Below are positions 50,498-60,282 of a stretch of 64,000 nucleotides of DNA, piece after piece. The notes beneath the pieces are model-generated. The model was not told the DNA's origin, made no database searches, and was given only the letters and a program-made list of their open reading frames with translations. Source of the DNA: Chloroflexota bacterium (lineage in GTDB: Bacteria; Chloroflexota; Anaerolineae; Anaerolineales; Villigracilaceae); contig JACRPQ010000007.1 in assembly GCA_016223135.1 (NCBI GenBank), positions 53,312 to 117,311 on the forward strand, in the 5' to 3' direction. The number at the start of each line of letters is the position of its first letter. Positions within the stretch are counted from its first letter, which is position 1. Made by a program: the position numbers and the translations under genes.

Positions 50498-51706
50498 TCA
50501 AGCCTCGGCTATCTGCCACTCGGAGAGCGGCTTTCCTTGCGAGAGAATCGCCCTGCAGTGCGCCAGCATTTGCCGCGCTACAGCGCTACTGTCGAAGCGC
50601 TGATAAACCAGCCTCCGCGCTTGCCTGCCCATTTTTTGGAGCGCGGCTTCGTCCTTTAGCAGTTCATTACAGGCATAGGCAAACGCATCCACAGTGCAGG
50701 GAACCTGCCGCCCTGCACCTGCCGCATCCACCCATCTGCCCACAGGGACGTGCTCCGAAAGCAGAACAGGCAAGCCACATGCCATCGCCTCGACTGCCGC
50801 CATGCCGAAACTTTCCATGAGGGATGGCATGAGGAACAGGTCGGCATCTGCCATGACTTGGAAGAGAGAAGCGCCGCTTACCAAGCCGGTGAAGTGCACC
50901 CGCTTGCTGCAACCCAGCGCAGACGCGCGCGCCTGCAAACGAGGCTGATATTTTTCTTCATCAGGACCTGCAAAGACAAGATGGACATCCTGCCGTTCCA
51001 ACAAACCGAGCATTTCAACGGCAAGGTCGGGGTTTTTGACGCGATGCAAACGCCCAAGCATGAGCAGGAGAGGAGCGTTCTCTGGAATCGCATACTGCCT
51101 GCGAAGCGCACCTCGCGGCGGAAGATTTTGCCATTGTGCAGTATCCAGCCCATTCGGAACGACGAAGGCTGGCGCTTTGAAGTTCAATTGCTGTACTGCT
51201 TCGAGTTCTTCGGCATCAGAGCAAAGCAGTCCTGCGGCATGGTTCAGGTAAGACCTGCCCATCAGAGCCATATAAACCTGCTTTTTGAGCGCCTTCTGCT
51301 TCAGCGCCCAAGGCAGCAACTGTCCGCGTTGAGGGATGATGTAGGGTTTGCCCCATTGGCGGCAGGCTTTTACCGCCGCTCCTGTGGGATGCGTGAAGAA
51401 AGTTTCCAATACAACAATGTCGTATTCCCGAATCATGTTTTCACAGGCGCGCGCCAATGCCGGCGAATAAAAGAAAGAACGCGGCAAACCTTTTTCAAGC
51501 GGGTAGTAATAAACCATTACGCCGTCCACATTCACAGGCTGTTCGAGCGGCACATCCAGCGGTGTGCCGCCGTTTGCATTGGTGGTCAGCACCGTGACCT
51601 GCGCGCCTTCACGGGTCAACGCTTCGCACATGGCAGCGATGCTCCGCGCAGGTCCGCCGTAGATATAGGCGGGCTTGTAGTAACTGGAGATGTAGAGGAT
51701 GCGCAT
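50498..51706 (-). CDS. Family 4 glycosyltransferase
   Basis: A 402-residue GT-B enzyme. MRILYISSYYKPAYIYGG starts the N-terminal Rossmann domain with GGPARS, VVPNGLD marks the linker, LLMLGRLHRVKNPDLAVEML the UDP side, and MPSLMESFGMAAVEAMACG the EX7E motif. ATG 51706 is preferred to an upstream reading because the fold starts there; AGGTGA lies about 10 bases upstream. It is separated from the previous gene by 87 bases. Confidence 0.9.
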   Translation of the reverse strand: MRILYISSYYKPAYIYGGPARSIAAMCEALTREGAQVTVLTTNANGGTPLDVPLEQPVNVDGVMVYYYPLEKGLPRSFFYSPALARACENMIREYDIVVLETFFTHPTGAAVKACRQWGKPYIIPQRGQLLPWALKQKALKKQVYMALMGRSYLNHAAGLLCSDAEELEAVQQLNFKAPAFVVPNGLDTAQWQNLPPRGALRRQYAIPENAPLLLMLGRLHRVKNPDLAVEMLGLLERQDVHLVFAGPDEEKYQPRLQARASALGCSKRVHFTGLVSGASLFQVMADADLFLMPSLMESFGMAAVEAMACGLPVLLSEHVPVGRWVDAAGAGRQVPCTVDAFAYACNELLKDEAALQKMGRQARRLVYQRFDSSAVARQMLAHCRAILSQGKPLSEWQIAEA

Positions 51707-51793
51707 GATTCTAAATGTCACCTGAGTGGGGCGGAAAGTCTCGGTTTTGAATTGTTGGAAGTCAAAATCGGAGTTTCTTCGCTGCATCACTCC

Positions 51794-52933
51794 TCAGAGT
51801 GACATGCCCAACGCCTGCCAAAACCGTTCCTTGAAATGGGAGAAGAGATAATATGATTGCACTCGTTCGTAGCCGGTGCGCCCCATCCGTTCCGCCTCTT
51901 CGGGATGATCCAAGAGCCAGAGGATCGCGTCCGCCACCTCTTCGGGCGAACGAGCGTCATTCACCAGCAAGCCGGTTTCACGGTCATGGATGAGGCAGGG
52001 AGTGGCGTCGGCGCGGGCGCCCAGGCAGGGCTTGCCGCGACTCATCGCCTCGAGATAGACCAAGCCAAAGCCTTCGCCAATGCTTGGCATGGCGAACAGG
52101 TAACAGCGGCGGTAGAGGCGCTCGAGGGTTTCGTCCGTTACATAGCCGGGCATGAAGATGTTCCGCCGGACTTCCGCAGGCAAAGAACGGGTGCGCATCC
52201 GCAATCGTTCGAGGTCATCGCCCTTGCCCGCCAGCACCAGTTGCGCGTCGGGGTATGTTTTGTGGATGTGTGGGAAGGCATCTATCAGGACTTCCTGTCC
52301 CTTGAATCTCTCCAGCGTGGACATACGCCCGACATGCAGAATGACGCGTCGTCCCAGGGGGAGGCGGGTTCCGTCCAAAGATTCCAATTCCAACGCTTCT
52401 GCCTTTTCCTCCAAAGCCGCGCCTGCGACATGCCGTACCGGGTCGAGCGCCAGGTCGCAGACCTCGATCTTCAGATTCGGGAAACGCCCCGCCACGCTCT
52501 GACGGGTGAACTCGGAGATGGCAATCCGGCGCGAGGCGTTCCGCAAACCGAGCCTGCCTTCGAAATCGGGTCGCGGTGGAAAGACCTCCATGCCGCACAA
52601 CCAGACGGTGTATTTCACCAGCCCCAGCCAGCGCAAGGGAACGAGCGCCGAAGCCAGGTTGACGTGATCCACAAGAATGAGGTTGTATTTGCGCGAAAGC
52701 GCGGCGCGCCAGGCGGCGATGGCAAATTTGACTTTGCCGCCCCCAAAGGCGCGCACATGGACGGACCCGCCCTGCGGGAGATAGCGCCGGTCAAACTTTG
52801 GCTTGTTCTCAGCGAGGATAAATATGTCCAGCGCACACTTTTCGGCAAGTGCAGCAATTGTCAATCGGTTGAGCGCCGCAATGCCACCGTCGGAGTCAAA
52901 CGCGCCGGTCAACAAGAGCAGGCATTGTTTCAT
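51794..52933 (-). CDS. Family 4 glycosyltransferase
   Basis: A 379-residue GT-B enzyme: LLTGAFDSDGGIAALNRLT at the N-terminus, ILHVGRMSTLERFKGQEVLI in the second domain and MPSIGEGFGLVYLEAMSRGKP as the EX7E motif. ATG 52933 overlaps the stop of the Wzy gene (ATGA), so an extended upstream reading to 53230 is not used. Confidence 0.9.
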   Translation of the reverse strand: MKQCLLLLTGAFDSDGGIAALNRLTIAALAEKCALDIFILAENKPKFDRRYLPQGGSVHVRAFGGGKVKFAIAAWRAALSRKYNLILVDHVNLASALVPLRWLGLVKYTVWLCGMEVFPPRPDFEGRLGLRNASRRIAISEFTRQSVAGRFPNLKIEVCDLALDPVRHVAGAALEEKAEALELESLDGTRLPLGRRVILHVGRMSTLERFKGQEVLIDAFPHIHKTYPDAQLVLAGKGDDLERLRMRTRSLPAEVRRNIFMPGYVTDETLERLYRRCYLFAMPSIGEGFGLVYLEAMSRGKPCLGARADATPCLIHDRETGLLVNDARSPEEVADAILWLLDHPEEAERMGRTGYERVQSYYLFSHFKERFWQALGMSL

Positions 52934-54471
52934 TTTATTGGCGTTGTGACCAATGGGTATCCTGTGCTGTCGTCTATTGATGACGTCTCCTTTGAATCTT
53001 GAAAGACCGGATTGACGACAAAGCCGAAGACAAGAATGATGAGCCAGACGAATGCCATTGCCCGCAGGGAAAGCAATCCATCCTCCCAGAAGAGGTCCAT
53101 GGGTTCCACACGCATCCAAACCACGATACAAGCCAAGTATAGCTGTGGAGAGAATTGGCCGATCTTCCACAACAAAACACAGAAAGCGCCGATGACGAGG
53201 TAGATGAATGGAGAGAAGAAAACACCCCAATCTGCCAGTCCGCTGGATAACGGCAAGCCAATAGAATCGCCATAACGCATACCATAGCGAAAGAAATGCA
53301 CATAGATGGCTACGCGTTCCGAGTAGGAAAAGGAGGGGCGCATAAAGCCCGGTAATGCGGATAACACTCCGGCATACAAGGCTCCTCCATACATGGGTTC
53401 TGCATGGCGGTCGTAAGCCATCAGCAAGGTGGCTGGATGCTCCAAACCCGCCCCACGATATTGCACGTCAATGCTGGCTGAGCCTTGATTAAAGCTCAGC
53501 AGAGTCGTGAGGTCCATGTTCAAAATAACGTTGAGATTGTCTTTCAGGGAGGCGGTCTGCCCCCGATTACTGACCGTCTTGATGACGGTACCGAACGGAA
53601 ATGCGATCATCACAATGACCGCACCGGTAAACATGATGCGCTTCAACTTGTAGGGTTCCAATGTAACCCATGCCAGCCCTAAAATGGATATGAACCCAAG
53701 CAGGTAGGTGCGCGAACGGATGGAAACCGCCAAAATCAGTAATGCCGTCAAAACAAGAATACTAACCAAGCGGCTGAAACCGTCCTTTGATTTCACCATC
53801 ACAGATACCCCGATCAAACCCGCCATGACGATGAAATACAAATAGGAGGCAAACAGCCAACGATCTACAACGGTTTCAACCCCGTAAAAATAACCATTCA
53901 CGAACGAATACTTGCTGGAGAGATATAAGACAATGCCGATCACCAGGAATGTGGCTCCCAATGCCTGCGCCGGCTTCCAGAACATATCCTGATAACGGAT
54001 GCGGAAATACGATAACCGATGCCTGAAGAGAAAAAAGATCGAAAAGCAGAACAGCAGAAGTCCGCAAGTAGTCAGGAATGCCGCCAACGGGAAATACGCC
54101 AGGCTTCCAAGATTACTGCCGAAACGCCCCTCTCCAGCAATGCGCGCGCCGAGGTTCCCGATGGTGTAATACACGATCATCGTCGGACCGATCACCGCTG
54201 TGGACATGGGACTGAGCAGGAGGTCCATTTGATACAGACGATACAATGCCCACAGCATGATGGCAACATTGGCTGCCATACTGCCTGCCAGCAATACACT
54301 GGGCTGCGGGTCGTAAACCATAAAACCGACAAACGTCAACAGCGTGGCAAACACAAGGAACAACCATGCAGGTGTCGAAATAGGCCTGCGGACTATTGCA
54401 ACCCTTTCACGACGAATTCTTATTCTCTTTCCTGTCGAACTGGGAGTGGGAGTGGAATTTTGCGCCATCAT
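52930..54471 (-). CDS. O-antigen/capsule polymerase-like membrane protein (Wzy)
   Basis: A 513-residue protein with about 11 membrane helices and large loops (for example SIRSRTYLLGFISILGLAWV, and the loop NQGSASIDVQYRGAGLEHPA). Sequence identity among Wzy proteins is low; the call rests on topology and on the position between Wzx and glycosyltransferases. It starts within the TAATG junction with the Wzx gene. Confidence 0.78.
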   Translation of the reverse strand: MMAQNSTPTPSSTGKRIRIRRERVAIVRRPISTPAWLFLVFATLLTFVGFMVYDPQPSVLLAGSMAANVAIMLWALYRLYQMDLLLSPMSTAVIGPTMIVYYTIGNLGARIAGEGRFGSNLGSLAYFPLAAFLTTCGLLLFCFSIFFLFRHRLSYFRIRYQDMFWKPAQALGATFLVIGIVLYLSSKYSFVNGYFYGVETVVDRWLFASYLYFIVMAGLIGVSVMVKSKDGFSRLVSILVLTALLILAVSIRSRTYLLGFISILGLAWVTLEPYKLKRIMFTGAVIVMIAFPFGTVIKTVSNRGQTASLKDNLNVILNMDLTTLLSFNQGSASIDVQYRGAGLEHPATLLMAYDRHAEPMYGGALYAGVLSALPGFMRPSFSYSERVAIYVHFFRYGMRYGDSIGLPLSSGLADWGVFFSPFIYLVIGAFCVLLWKIGQFSPQLYLACIVVWMRVEPMDLFWEDGLLSLRAMAFVWLIILVFGFVVNPVFQDSKETSSIDDSTGYPLVTTPIK

Positions 54472-55991
54472 TATGAAAAGACCCTGTTTGTGAGTGAAAC
54501 CATTAAGCGTTGTGAATGTTGCTGAAGGAGGTTTTTCTCATCCTGCGAGAACCACAGGAGCCAGACGAGGATTATATATACAATGACCACAAAAAGGGCA
54601 AAAATGCCCCTTTCCCAGACATTGGTGATGAAGACTGCGATAAGGGAGCCTGCCAGGATAATCCAAAGGAAAGAAGGCAGTCCGCGCACGAGCACATCTG
54701 TTATCCAAACCGTCCAACTTCCCCGAGTCCAGCGCAGGGCGAGCATAAGCATCACCAGCGAACCAAACGACTGGGCAATGACCAGCGCCCATGCCACGCC
54801 GCGCAAGCCAAGCAAGGGGATGAAGAACAGGCTCAACAGGATGGCAAGCAAGGCGGTCGCCAATTCCACCTTGAAGATTTGGCTCTGGCGGCTGGTGGCA
54901 AGACCGAACGTGCGCGCCACCAGCTCCGGCGCATGCACGATGAGATACAAAACCAGGATGGCATTCAAGACCGCGTCCACGTCCAGGTTGCCGCGTGTCC
55001 AGTAAAGCAGGACGTCCGGTCCGAGCGTGTAGAGCAGCAATGCCATCACCATGACGAAGACGCCCATCAATTTGATGGCAAGACTATACCAGAAGAACAA
55101 GTTCTTCGAGCCTTGCACTGCATCGGAGGTGATTTCGGGCCACAACACGTTCAATCCCTGAAAGAGAAGCGAACGCACGAAATTGGTCAGCATCAGGGTG
55201 GTGGCATACAACGTCACAGCGGCGGGACCGATACCCCACGAGATTACCACCACCATCCCTGTTGTCAACAACTGGTAGGAGAGCGTCACCGCAAAAAAGG
55301 TCAGGCTGGGAGGCAGGAGGGCAAAGGCTTTTGTCCACGAACCCGCCTCCAGTCCGAGAGGAAACGGGGAGCGCCTGCGCACATCCCAAATTTGAACGAG
55401 GGCGATCCCTCCCATGACGACGACGACAGTCACCGAAACTGTCAGCGGAAAGCCGCCCAAAGCCGCCACCACAATAGGCACGCCAATGAACAGGACGCGC
55501 TCGATCAGGGTGTAGAACAGGCGGCGCGGCATCTGTTTGGTGACAATCAAGAGACTCATCAACAAGCCTTCAAGAATGGTATAAGTTGCCAGCAAGCCCT
55601 GAAGCAGCAGGATGATCCGCAGGTGTGAAGGGGGCAGTTCACGGATGTTCAGAAATCCAGCCAGCGCGGGCACAAATGCCAGTACAAGCACAGCGCTCAG
55701 CGCCAGCCCACACAATAAGACGTACAAACGTAAAGCCGAATGCAGGAGGCGCCTGCCCTCTTCGATCTCGCCGCGCATGTAGTGACCGATCAATAAGTTC
55801 ATGACATGTGTCTGCACACCAGCGTTGAGCAGGTTGAGGCTGGCAACCAGGTTGGTGAGCGCCAGCCACTCGCCGTACAGTCCATCACCCCAGGCATGCA
55901 GCAGCAGCGGGACAGAGACGATCTGCCCGATAGTGGCAACGACAAAAATGACCGCCGAAAGACCAAGGCTGGAAACCAAGCGAGTAAACAT
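54471..55991 (-). CDS. Polysaccharide flippase (Wzx-like, MOP superfamily)
   Basis: A 506-residue protein with about 12-14 membrane helices. WGDGLYGEWLALTNLVASLNLLNAG opens the typical flippase pattern (start region, YGxW motif), with long helices throughout and a charged end RLMVSLTNRVFS. ATG 55991 lies 15 bases after the preceding gene, so there is little room for a ribosome binding site; a longer reading would start in that gene. Confidence 0.85.
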   Translation of the reverse strand: MFTRLVSSLGLSAVIFVVATIGQIVSVPLLLHAWGDGLYGEWLALTNLVASLNLLNAGVQTHVMNLLIGHYMRGEIEEGRRLLHSALRLYVLLCGLALSAVLVLAFVPALAGFLNIRELPPSHLRIILLLQGLLATYTILEGLLMSLLIVTKQMPRRLFYTLIERVLFIGVPIVVAALGGFPLTVSVTVVVVMGGIALVQIWDVRRRSPFPLGLEAGSWTKAFALLPPSLTFFAVTLSYQLLTTGMVVVISWGIGPAAVTLYATTLMLTNFVRSLLFQGLNVLWPEITSDAVQGSKNLFFWYSLAIKLMGVFVMVMALLLYTLGPDVLLYWTRGNLDVDAVLNAILVLYLIVHAPELVARTFGLATSRQSQIFKVELATALLAILLSLFFIPLLGLRGVAWALVIAQSFGSLVMLMLALRWTRGSWTVWITDVLVRGLPSFLWIILAGSLIAVFITNVWERGIFALFVVIVYIILVWLLWFSQDEKNLLQQHSQRLMVSLTNRVFS

Positions 55992-56005
55992 AGGGGGTAT
56001 TATGC

Positions 56006-57175
56006 TTATCTTTGGAACGATTGGAGCGCCGCCAGCACACCATCTGCCATGGCACTGTAGGTGTGGCGGGAGATCTTCTTCAGGCTTTGCCGTCCCTTCT
56101 CTTCCCAAGTGTGACGTTCCTCATACGCCTGCCGCAAGGTTCGGGCAAGCGCAGCAGGATCATCGGCAGGCACTACCCAGCCGTTGGTCGCATCCACGAG
56201 ATCTGGCGCGCATCCCACTGTATCAGAGACGAGCACCGGGCGGCCACATGCCATCGCTTCGTTGACGACCAAGCCCCAGGCATCGGTCTCTGATATCAGG
56301 CATAAGACCTGTCCCAAGACATAAGCAGAGGGCAGTTGGGAGTAATTGAAGAACCCCAATAAATGTACATGCTTCGCCTGCGACTCCCCTATCAATTTCT
56401 CCAGCTCTCCACGCAAAGCCCCTTCTCCCACAAAAATCAGTTGCGCCTGTTCCTGCAAACCAGCCTCAAGATACGCCTTGAGCAGTTCCAGCGGACGCTT
56501 GATGGGCACCAGTTTCCCGCAAAACAGGAACGTGGGAAGATTGGCATCCAATCCGTAGGTATTGCAAAAGCGATAACGGTCTGATGACAACCGCCGTGCC
56601 TCCCGTTCGAAGAACAGATTGTCAATGCTATAGGGAAAGTGAAAAAGGCGTTGTCGGTCAACCCCCATCTCCAACAGGAATTGACGGTTCAATTCCCCGA
56701 TGTAAAGATGCCCTGCCGAATGGCTCAACAACCACCCCAGCAATTGGACCCGCCACCCCGGCTTTGGAAAACGCCGAAAGCTGCGCGGCGTGGTATCAGA
56801 CAGGGTGAAGACCGGCACACGCAGAAGAATTGCCAGCGCCCACAACAACCAGACCGTTTCCACGAACCACCCGACCAGCAGTAAAGGTGTGTGGACATCC
56901 TGAAGGAACCACGCCAGTATGGATGGAAAGGCTTTTAACTGCACAGCCCAGCCGTAGTCTGGCACGTCAGTATGAAAGAAACGATGCGGATACCCGCTCA
57001 GCAGATCCACGTCCCATTCCATCTCGACGCCGAAATCCGTATCCCGGGCGCGCCTGCCTGCCGTGCCTTGATGGAAGTATCCCACTCGGATGTCACAGCC
57101 GCGCGAAGCCAGTTCCTTCCAGACTGGCGTCTGGTATTGGATTGGATGGGAGGCTAGAATCTTTAGGGACACCAT
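56006..57175 (-). CDS. Family 4 glycosyltransferase
   Basis: A 389-residue GT-B enzyme: MVSLKILASHPIQYQTPVWKE start, FLFCGKLVPIKRPLELLKAYL in the second half and SETDAWGLVVNEAMACGRPV for the EX7E motif. ATG 57175 is used; upstream codons lead into the neighbouring gene and no Shine-Dalgarno is clear. The gene sits 10 bases after the CgeB-like gene. Confidence 0.88.
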   Translation of the reverse strand: MVSLKILASHPIQYQTPVWKELASRGCDIRVGYFHQGTAGRRARDTDFGVEMEWDVDLLSGYPHRFFHTDVPDYGWAVQLKAFPSILAWFLQDVHTPLLLVGWFVETVWLLWALAILLRVPVFTLSDTTPRSFRRFPKPGWRVQLLGWLLSHSAGHLYIGELNRQFLLEMGVDRQRLFHFPYSIDNLFFEREARRLSSDRYRFCNTYGLDANLPTFLFCGKLVPIKRPLELLKAYLEAGLQEQAQLIFVGEGALRGELEKLIGESQAKHVHLLGFFNYSQLPSAYVLGQVLCLISETDAWGLVVNEAMACGRPVLVSDTVGCAPDLVDATNGWVVPADDPAALARTLRQAYEERHTWEEKGRQSLKKISRHTYSAMADGVLAALQSFQR

Positions 57176-57185
57176 ACATATCGCA

Positions 57186-58265
57186 TTAAAGGACAGCAAG
57201 CCCAAATTCCTGTAGAAATCCCTGTGCAACCGGCTTCCAGGAATAATCTTCTCTCAAACAACGCTCGCGCGCGGCTTGGGCGATCTGTTTGCGTTCTGCA
57301 TCGCGCGAAGGGGCAAGCCAACGATCCAATTTTTCGCGCAATTCATCCACATCACTAAAAAAAACAGCCTCTTTATCCTCTTCAAAAAACCTTAAATGAT
57401 CGTCCGTACGTTGTGCCAGCATCATGGCGCCGCCGCAAGCCGCGATCTGAAAGGTACGGCTGTTGTGCTGATCGCCCTTTCGCAACTCTGGATCGGTGCC
57501 GTACGGCTCCCACCCCACCCAGTGCAAGGCTACTTTGCTTGCGGCATAGATGATTGGAATTTCCTGTTCGTTCACATCGCGTCCCTGCCAGTATCTTGAG
57601 ATAGTAGGGAGGCTTCCCCACGAACTACCCCATAAGCGGAAGCGGTGGTGAAACGTGTCGGAAAGTAGTTTTTCCAATTCCATCCTGCGATGCAACTCCA
57701 TGGTTCCAATAAAGGTCACATCGGCGCCATATTGTTCCATTGCTTTCTCATCCAATTGCATTGGACGATGCACAGACGGTTCGTATCCAAACCTGACCAC
57801 CTTCACATCCCTTGCACCCGCCGCCTTGAACTCCGCCTCATGCCAGCGCCGGGTAGTCGCAACGAGATCGAACTTGTCAATTACCCTCGAAAAGCGACTC
57901 CCCTCACGCTTCTTCCATTTCACGTCATGATAAAAACACATCACGGGGATCCGCTTTGCACGAATCGCTTCCAAGGTGCGAGACCAGCACAGATGCGCGT
58001 TTGTGATATACACAAGGTCGGGGTGAAAGGTTTCCACCAACCCCAGCAACTGGCGGTTCCATTCCGCTTCGATCAACGGGGTCAGCAAACGGCGGGCAAT
58101 ACGTCCGCGTTTGGTTTCCCAGGCGGGAAAGAGCGCCGTTTCATTGAAAAACCGCACTATTGCGCCGCAACGCTCGAAGGCGCGTGCAATGTACAAACTG
58201 TTCGCCCCCGGCCAGTGCTGACCCGCAAACAGGACCCGAACGCCGGTAGAGCGATCCGCCGTCAT
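57186..58265 (-). CDS. CgeB-like glycosyltransferase
   Basis: A 359-residue protein: VLFAGQHWPGANSLYIARAFE, DLVYITNAHLCWSRTLEAI, VMCFYHDVKWKKREGSRFS and a C-terminal Glyco_trans_1_2 segment (NSRTFQIAACGGAMMLAQRTDDH, FFEEDKEAVFFSD). This arrangement is usual for CgeB-like spore and capsule glycosyltransferases. It overlaps the frameshifted methyltransferase by 4 bases (ATGA). Confidence 0.85.
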   Translation of the reverse strand: MTADRSTGVRVLFAGQHWPGANSLYIARAFERCGAIVRFFNETALFPAWETKRGRIARRLLTPLIEAEWNRQLLGLVETFHPDLVYITNAHLCWSRTLEAIRAKRIPVMCFYHDVKWKKREGSRFSRVIDKFDLVATTRRWHEAEFKAAGARDVKVVRFGYEPSVHRPMQLDEKAMEQYGADVTFIGTMELHRRMELEKLLSDTFHHRFRLWGSSWGSLPTISRYWQGRDVNEQEIPIIYAASKVALHWVGWEPYGTDPELRKGDQHNSRTFQIAACGGAMMLAQRTDDHLRFFEEDKEAVFFSDVDELREKLDRWLAPSRDAERKQIAQAARERCLREDYSWKPVAQGFLQEFGLAVL

Positions 58266-58925
58266 TTACCTATCCCCGTTTGTACACATGTTTTGAAGAA
58301 GAAAGCGGTGTCAGAAATGCCATCGCTTGTCCATATCCGACGCCAGCTTTCCACCGATTTCTGGAATCGTGCCCACACATCGGATGCTGGGCCATCCTGC
58401 ATGCCTCTCGAAGCGGGAGCGTGTGAATGATTTGGAAGATACCAATTCACATTATCAACGATTAACATGCCGCCCGGGCGTAATTTCTCAATGACAGCAA
58501 CCGCACAAGAGCCTCGGTAGATACCATCCACCAGCACAAAGTCCAAAGACCCATCTGGGATTTCTTTTGCAACACGCACATATGCCGAGTCGGGTCTGTC
58601 ATCTTCATGCCGGCTGTCAGGTTCTGCGGGGCATAAATAATATGAGCAATTTGTCACACGATTCTCAGATAAACGTTTTTTTTACCTTCTCATACCAAAC
58701 AGGGTCATGCTCCACACTGATCAATTTTGATACTCTTTGTGAGAACCATAGCGTACTTCGTCCCGAGCCAAATTCAAGACCCATATCTGTTTTCTTCAGA
58801 TAATCTGTCAAAATGCTGACAGCGGTTCGTGTTAACCACGGGTGGTCTGGGAACCTACGTTCATATATCCATAGATTGATCCTGTTCGCAATATAGCAGG
58901 GTGTCCAATGTTTGATTGATCTCAC
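58262..58925 (-). pseudogene. Class I methyltransferase broken at an A8 run
   Basis: Two pieces, 58925-58665 (86 codons from GTG 58925) and 58657-58262, lie in different frames. The first ends WYEKVKKTFI-stop; the run of eight A at 58676-58683 (T on plus) is the last place where the frames agree. Reading it with seven A gives VKKRLSENRVTNCSYYLCPAEP, continuous with LVDGIYRGSCAVAVIEKLRPGG in the second piece. The first half has LEFGSGRSTLWFSQ, the SAM motif. This may be a pseudogene, a phase-variable gene, one rescued by slippage, or an assembly error. Confidence 0.8.
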
Positions 58926-58926
58926 T

Positions 58927-59670
58927 CTATTTGTCCCCTTTCACTGCAGTCGCAACAAAAACGCGCGTATACACGCCGCCGTTATCGCCGCCAGTCTCAA
59001 TCAGGTCGTAGAGCCGCAATCCGCCCCGCACGATGCACCACAGAAACGAGCGCACCCCGCTTCTGAAACCGTGCGCGAACGGTCCGCTCTCGCGGCATTC
59101 ATACCCGCTGAAACCCGCCATGCCCAAAATACGCTCCAGTCCGCGTGGCGAATAAAACCACTCGTGCGTGAAATCGGAATATGCCACGCTTCCCACCCAC
59201 GGGCTGGCGGCGTTCGGCGTCTGCAGTATCAACCGTCCGCCGGGACGAAGCGCCCTATATACCAGCTCGAGAAACGGCAAGACTTCATCCTTGCGAAAAT
59301 GCTCAATGACATCCAAGCCGCTGATCAACGCAAAATGGTTGGAATAGGTTTGTAACACATCGAACACATTGCCCTCGATAATTCGCGCCTCTGGGCACCA
59401 CTGACGGGCAAGCGCCGCCTGCTCAGGGCTCAGGTCCACACCCGTCAGGTCTCGATAGCCAAGATGCTGTAAACTGAACAGAAAGTTCCCCGCCCCACAG
59501 CCCACGTCCAGCACCGGAGCGGAGCGGTCCGCAGGGTACCAGCCCGCAAAGCGCCGCTCTGCTCCTTTTGCCCAGATTTCATAGTCCGTGATAGTTTGTC
59601 CTGCCCCATGGGGCAATACTTGCTGCGAGACATATTTGTTGTAGAACCGTTTACGATAATCCAGTTTCAT
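58927..59670 (-). CDS. Class I SAM-dependent methyltransferase
   Basis: A 247-residue methyltransferase (Methyltransf_23-like): VLDVGCGAGNFLFSLQ (SAM), ALISGLDVIEHFRKDEV and ALRPGGRLILQTPN. The C-terminal part has FYSPRGLERILGMAGF. It would methylate a sugar or lipid-linked intermediate. It is the first gene of the block, and no distinct promoter could be recognised in the region before it. Its TAG stop is directly followed by the next GTG. Confidence 0.9.
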   Translation of the reverse strand: MKLDYRKRFYNKYVSQQVLPHGAGQTITDYEIWAKGAERRFAGWYPADRSAPVLDVGCGAGNFLFSLQHLGYRDLTGVDLSPEQAALARQWCPEARIIEGNVFDVLQTYSNHFALISGLDVIEHFRKDEVLPFLELVYRALRPGGRLILQTPNAASPWVGSVAYSDFTHEWFYSPRGLERILGMAGFSGYECRESGPFAHGFRSGVRSFLWCIVRGGLRLYDLIETGGDNGGVYTRVFVATAVKGDK

Positions 59671-60282
59671 AGTTTTTGTTGAAAATGCGGTAAGGTTCTA
59701 TGCTCCGCCCTTCCGACATGCCCCCTGCATGAGAAATCCGCATTAAATTATTTACCACATCAACAGCGTACAGTGTGGTTTTCTGTTAGTGGTTGTTGCC
59801 TTCCCCTTCTATACCAAAAGTTACGTGCGTCTGTGCAAAGAAAAACGCCCGATCTTTCATGGCACTCATAAGGGGACCGGCCTTGTCCAACAAGTCCTTA
59901 TAAAAACACAATCATCTGCCTATACGGAAGAGTTCTGGACTTCCCTTTGGGTGGAACAGTAGATCTTTGCCTGGCATAAGTCAAGGCATAGTATCTCGTC
60001 GCATACAGTTAAAATCATAAGAGCTTACCGCTCTTGGGGCTTTGTTCACTACGAAATACATCCCCCGCACTCCCTCACATTAATGGTCAAGAGGACATCA
60101 CAAAAAATACGGTTCATTGATAAAAAGCGCAAATCAGTATGAGTTAAATACATGCGCACATGACGACCAGGCGGAACATTAGTTACTGTAAGACCCAGCC
60201 GTCCACGTCATTGCAAAACACCCTCCGAATGTCATCGGCAAACTCACTTCGGAAGGTTTTATAACAACTTACAAACGAACCA
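59671..60282. other. AT-rich intergenic region between the polysaccharide locus and the large surface protein
   Basis: About 610 bases with lower GC than its neighbours and no ORF that I consider real. The minus-strand polysaccharide promoter should lie near its left end. At 60224-60262 ACCTTCCGAA and TTCGGAGGGT (one G-T pair) form a hairpin, read on the minus strand, followed by GTTTTGC; it may terminate the large surface protein gene. Confidence 0.5.

Noticed and set aside
59671..60282. Possible degraded gene or tRNA in the AT-rich gap
   Set aside because: No frame longer than chance, no cloverleaf that I could find by eye and no recognisable motif.
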